From assembly GCA_023397045.1 (NCBI GenBank), contig JAEWUR010000647.1, forward strand, positions 1 to 7,799: DNA of 7,799 bases, in the 5' to 3' direction. Source of the DNA: Planctomycetota bacterium (GTDB taxonomy: Bacteria; Planctomycetota; Planctomycetia; Pirellulales; Thermoguttaceae). Positions 4,954 to 7,799 of this stretch are shown piece after piece. The first letter of the stretch is position 1. The number at the start of each line of letters is the position of its first letter. Position numbers and translations under genes: made by a program. Under the pieces are notes generated by a model that made no database searches, had not been told where the DNA came from, and saw only the letters and a program-made list of their open reading frames with translations.

Positions 4954-5787
4954 ATGTTGCGAAGCATGCTTATCGGCCTGGACGGCTCAGTTTACAGTGA
5001 TGCCGCGATCGAATTGGCAATCCGCTGGGCGCGGCGGTTCGACGCCCTGGTTGCCGGTCTTGGCGTCGTCGATGAACCGGCCATCTGCAATTGCGAGCCC
5101 GTGCCAATCGGCGCAGGCTACTTCAAGGCAGAGCGGGACCAGCATCTGCTGGCCAAAGCCCGTCGCCGCGTAAAAGGGTGTTTGGAGGATTTTGCGCGAC
5201 GTTGCGACGCCGAAGGGGTGCGGTACCGAGTCATTGAAGCGGTCGGAATCCCCGAAATGCGGATCGTGGAACACTCCAGGTTATACGACCTGATGGTGAT
5301 GGGGCAACAAACCTACTTCCATTTCGAGACACAGAAATGGCCCGACGAAACGCTTCCGAACGCACTTCGCCAGAGTTCGCGGCCGGTGGTCGCTGTGCCG
5401 GATACCATTCGCGACGGCAATTCGGTCGTCATCGCGTACGATGGCAGCCCCCAGGCCGACCGCGCGCTCCAAGCGTTTGGGACACTGGGGCTTGCGGATC
5501 GAGAGGAAGTCCACGTACTAAGCGTCCATAGCGACCATGCCACCGCTGAGCAGCAGGCTGGGCAGGCCGTTGATTTCCTGAAGTCACACGACGTCCGCGC
5601 GTTCCCCCATTGGACCGAACCGACCACATCGGTCGACCGGATCATCCTTGAGAAGGTACAGGAGCTAAATGCTCGTTTGCTGGTGATGGGTGCTTGCGGC
5701 CGTTCGATGTGGCGGGAATACGTGTTCGGCTCAACCACCACCAGCGTTCTGGAATCCAGCCCAGTGCCGTTGCTTCTGTGCCATTAG
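4954..5787 (+). CDS. Tandem universal stress protein (two UspA domains)
   Basis: A 277-aa cytoplasmic protein made of two UspA-type domains. Domain 1 (about 1-150) starts MLIGLDGSVYSDAAIELA and ends SSRPVVAVP. Domain 2 (about 156-277) starts VVIAYDGSPQADRALQA and ends SSPVPLLLCH. The ATP-binding signature G-2x-G-9x-G-S is exact in domain 2 (Gly246, Gly249, Gly259, Ser260). It is missing in domain 1, where MGQQTYFHFE replaces it, so only the second domain is predicted to bind nucleotide. A Cys-Asn-Cys motif occurs at 45-47. The family supports survival in starvation, oxygen loss and other stresses; the biochemical role varies. It follows the hibernation factor by 43 bases and is probably the last gene of the sigma-54 operon, since hairpins and a separate promoter follow. 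Confidence 0.94.
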   Translation: MLRSMLIGLDGSVYSDAAIELAIRWARRFDALVAGLGVVDEPAICNCEPVPIGAGYFKAERDQHLLAKARRRVKGCLEDFARRCDAEGVRYRVIEAVGIPEMRIVEHSRLYDLMVMGQQTYFHFETQKWPDETLPNALRQSSRPVVAVPDTIRDGNSVVIAYDGSPQADRALQAFGTLGLADREEVHVLSVHSDHATAEQQAGQAVDFLKSHDVRAFPHWTEPTTSVDRIILEKVQELNARLLVMGACGRSMWREYVFGSTTTSVLESSPVPLLLCH

Positions 5788-5789
5788 GC

Positions 5790-5839
5790 GCCCCGTGACT
5801 GGAAGACGAGCATACGGGGCCTTGCACCTTACAGCAAGG
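5790..5839 (+). terminator. Two hairpins after the USP gene, possible terminator
   Basis: GCCCCGT (5790-5796) pairs with ACGGGGC (5814-5820) over a 17-base loop, and CCTTGC (5820-5825) pairs with GCAAGG (5834-5839) over 8 bases. The two stems share base 5820, so they fit end to end or compete slightly. No T-run follows either one, so simple intrinsic termination is doubtful; pausing or 3'-end protection is as likely. The position directly after the last operon gene is the main argument. Confidence 0.35.
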
Positions 5840-5894
5840 TTGTGGGTGGGAAATTTCCACTTTCCTATCACCGCTTTACGGCATCAGGGAGACG

Positions 5895-5900
5895 TATAAT
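5895..5900 (+). promoter_or_regulatory. TATAAT -10 box upstream of P-type ATPase
   Basis: A perfect TATAAT lies 55 bases before the ATPase start, which would give a leader of about 48 bases. The -35 region is poor: TTTACG at 5875-5880 matches four of six consensus bases but is spaced only 14 bases away. The weak -35 suggests a need for an activator. A perfect 10-base palindrome GGAAATTTCC (5849-5858) and two TATCAC copies (5866-5871, 5901-5906) lie around it and could be operator elements. I see no -24/-12 element here. Confidence 0.4.
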
Positions 5901-5954
5901 TATCACGGTGCGATGCTGGCCAAAAAGACGCCAAGAAAAGACGGAGACTAAACG

Positions 5955-7799
5955 ATGAAGGGACTCGATGCGATTGCCTGGCACCTGCTTGACGCCGGAG
6001 AGGCCGCTCGCCGGTTGGATGTGGATTTCAAGACGGGTTTGTCCGCCGAGGAAGTCAGCCGTCGGCAGGCGGAGTTCGGCTTGAACCAGATGACGGCGCG
6101 GCGAGGGACGCCGGTGTGGCTGAAATTCTTCCAACAGTTCAATCAGGCTCTGGTCTACATTCTGTTGGCTGCCACCGTCGTATCTGCCTCTCTGGGCGAA
6201 GTCGTGGATGCGGCGGTCATTTTCGCCGTCGTGTTCATTAACGCGGTTGTCGGCTTCATCCAAGAGTCCAAGGCCGAGAAGGCCATCGAGGCACTTGCCA
6301 AAATGGTCCGCACCGAGGCGACCGTGCGGCGCGGGGGCCGCAAACAGCGAGTGCCCTCCGTCGAGTTGGTGCCCGGTGACGTCGTGTTATTGCAGTCGGG
6401 CGACAGCGTGCCGGCCGACCTGCGATTGTTCGAGGTGCGCAGCCTCCAGGTGGAGGAAGCCGCGCTGACCGGCGAATCCGTCCCCGTTCAGAAAAACGCG
6501 GATGCGCTGCCCGCCGACACCGTGCTGGGCGATCGCAAAAACCTCAGCTTCGCCGGCACGCTGGTGACCTATGGCCAGGCCGAAGGAATTGTGCTTGCCA
6601 CGGGCGATCACACCGAGATGGGCCGCATCGCGACGATGATCTCCGAGGCGGTGGACCTTTCTACTCCGCTGACTCGCAAGATCGCCGAATTCAGCCGCCT
6701 GCTCCTTTACGTCATCCTGGGCTTGGCCGCGTTGGCCTTTTTGATCGGCGTACTGCGCGGCGAGTCAATGGCCGAAATGTTCATGGTCGCGGTTGCCTTG
6801 GCGGTCGGAGCGATTCCCGAGGGGTTGCCCGCCGCCGTCACGATCACCCTGGCCATCGGAGTGTCGCGTATGGCCAAGCGGCACGCCATCATCCGCAAGA
6901 TGCCGGCCGTCGAAACGCTTGGCAGCACGACCGTGATCTGCTCGGACAAGACCGGTACGCTGACCGAAAATCAAATGACGGTCAGCCGCGTCTATGCCGA
7001 CGGACGGTTCCTGGAAGTCACGGGCGGTGGTTACGAATCCAACGGCGACATCCTGTTCGACGGCAAAAAGGCGGACTCGCATGAGAACGCCGCTCTCCAA
7101 GAAACCTTGCTTGCCGGCCTGCTCTGCAACGACTCGCAACTGGTCCGCAAAAACGGGCGTCTACTGGTCGAGGGCGACCCCACCGAGGCCGCGCTGATCG
7201 TCGCCGCCCAGAAGGCCGGAATGGAACCGGCCGATTCCGCCAACCGCCTGCCGCGACTGGACGTAATTCCATTTGAATCGGAATACATGTTCATGGCCAC
7301 GTTGCATCATGGCGACGGCCGAAATGTCGTCTATAAGAAAGGCTCGGTGGAGCGCCTTTTGGACCGATGCGACAAAATGCTCGACGCCGCCGGCAACGAG
7401 ATCCCGCTCGACTCGGCCGCGATCGCTCGCGCCGTCGACGATATGGCCTCGCAAGGATTGCGCGTACTGGCATTTGCCCGGCGATGGCTTCCGGCCGACC
7501 ATACTCGACTCGGCCATGACGACGTGGCAAGCGGTCTGACATTGCTCGGATTGCAGGGGATGATCGATCCGCCGCGCGCCGAGGCCATCCGCGCCGTCCA
7601 CGAATGCCAGAACGCCGGTATCGCGGTGAAGATGATTACGGGCGACCACCAGATTACGGCGATCGCGATCGGCAAACAACTTGGGCTCAACGGGGTCCAC
7701 GACGAGAACGGCCGGATGGTGGCCTTCACGGGTCAAGAACTCGAACGCATTTCCGACGACCAATTGCCGGCGGAGGCGGAGCGCGCGGCGGTGTTTGCT
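5955..7799 (+). CDS. P-type II cation-transporting ATPase (N-terminal 615 aa, truncated by window)
   Basis: The reading frame is open to the window edge, giving 615 codons of a protein usually near 900 aa. In order: a Cation_ATPase_N-type segment (about 5-60), TM1-TM2 (about 62-102), an actuator domain with TGES (172-175), TM3 (about 251-268), and TM4 with the PEGLP ion-site motif (288-292). The phosphorylation motif DKTGTLT follows, with catalytic Asp331, then the nucleotide-binding domain with KGS (462-464). DPPR (538-541) and TGDH (562-565) come next, and the sequence stops at VFA in the hinge. PEGLP and the overall pattern place it in subgroup II (SERCA/PMR1-like Ca2+ or related pumps), not heavy-metal P1B. 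The ion cannot be decided because TM5-TM6 are outside. The start has GGAG eight bases upstream. It pumps a cation across the inner membrane using ATP. It likely has its own promoter, but sits beside the stress operon. Confidence 0.95.
   Translation, partial: MKGLDAIAWHLLDAGEAARRLDVDFKTGLSAEEVSRRQAEFGLNQMTARRGTPVWLKFFQQFNQALVYILLAATVVSASLGEVVDAAVIFAVVFINAVVGFIQESKAEKAIEALAKMVRTEATVRRGGRKQRVPSVELVPGDVVLLQSGDSVPADLRLFEVRSLQVEEAALTGESVPVQKNADALPADTVLGDRKNLSFAGTLVTYGQAEGIVLATGDHTEMGRIATMISEAVDLSTPLTRKIAEFSRLLLYVILGLAALAFLIGVLRGESMAEMFMVAVALAVGAIPEGLPAAVTITLAIGVSRMAKRHAIIRKMPAVETLGSTTVICSDKTGTLTENQMTVSRVYADGRFLEVTGGGYESNGDILFDGKKADSHENAALQETLLAGLLCNDSQLVRKNGRLLVEGDPTEAALIVAAQKAGMEPADSANRLPRLDVIPFESEYMFMATLHHGDGRNVVYKKGSVERLLDRCDKMLDAAGNEIPLDSAAIARAVDDMASQGLRVLAFARRWLPADHTRLGHDDVASGLTLLGLQGMIDPPRAEAIRAVHECQNAGIAVKMITGDHQITAIAIGKQLGLNGVHDENGRMVAFTGQELERISDDQLPAEAERAAVFA

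Noticed and set aside
7161..7763. Minus-strand open frame of 200 codons opposite the ATPase.
   Set aside because: It is antisense to strongly conserved ATPase motifs (KGS, DPPR, TGDH) and has no recognisable features of its own.

Overview
The window reads as a chromosomal segment of a moderately GC-rich Gram-negative-type bacterium. A planctomycete-like organism is my best guess, from the sequence style of the CsrA and HPF proteins, a tRNA gene without an encoded CCA end, and an NtrC-type/sigma-54 circuit. This placement is an impression, not a computed result. All genes lie on the + strand. Nothing suggests a phage, insertion sequence or CRISPR array.

Left part (1-3133): a complete tRNA-Cys gene is followed by a terminator-like hairpin and an extended -10 promoter. 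Then come a membrane sensor histidine kinase (207-1700) and an NtrC-family, sigma-54-dependent response regulator (1697-3133). Their reading frames overlap by four bases (ATGA), so they are translationally coupled and very likely a cognate pair.

Middle part (3134-5787): a 311-bp gene-free stretch carries hairpins and inverted repeats and ends in a textbook -24/-12 sigma-54 promoter (TTGGCAC, then TTGCT). This promoter is placed to drive a tight four-gene run: a stand-alone receiver protein, a CsrA domain fused to a receiver-like domain, a short ribosome hibernation factor (HPF/RaiA family), and a tandem universal stress protein. Gaps between these genes are 15, 11 and 43 bp. The simplest model is that the kinase/NtrC-type pair upstream turns on this operon through sigma-54.

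Right part (5788-7799): a 167-bp spacer holds hairpins and a TATAAT box, then the first 615 codons of a P-type II cation ATPase that runs off the window edge.

The most unusual item is the CsrA-receiver fusion: an RNA-binding translational regulator physically joined to a phosphoacceptor-type domain, in an operon with a ribosome hibernation factor and a stress protein. Together the module looks like a signal-gated programme for translational shutdown and dormancy. In gene content it is loosely analogous to the mycobacterial DosR regulon (USPs, a hibernation factor, a P-type ATPase), but it is wired through sigma-54 and CsrA.
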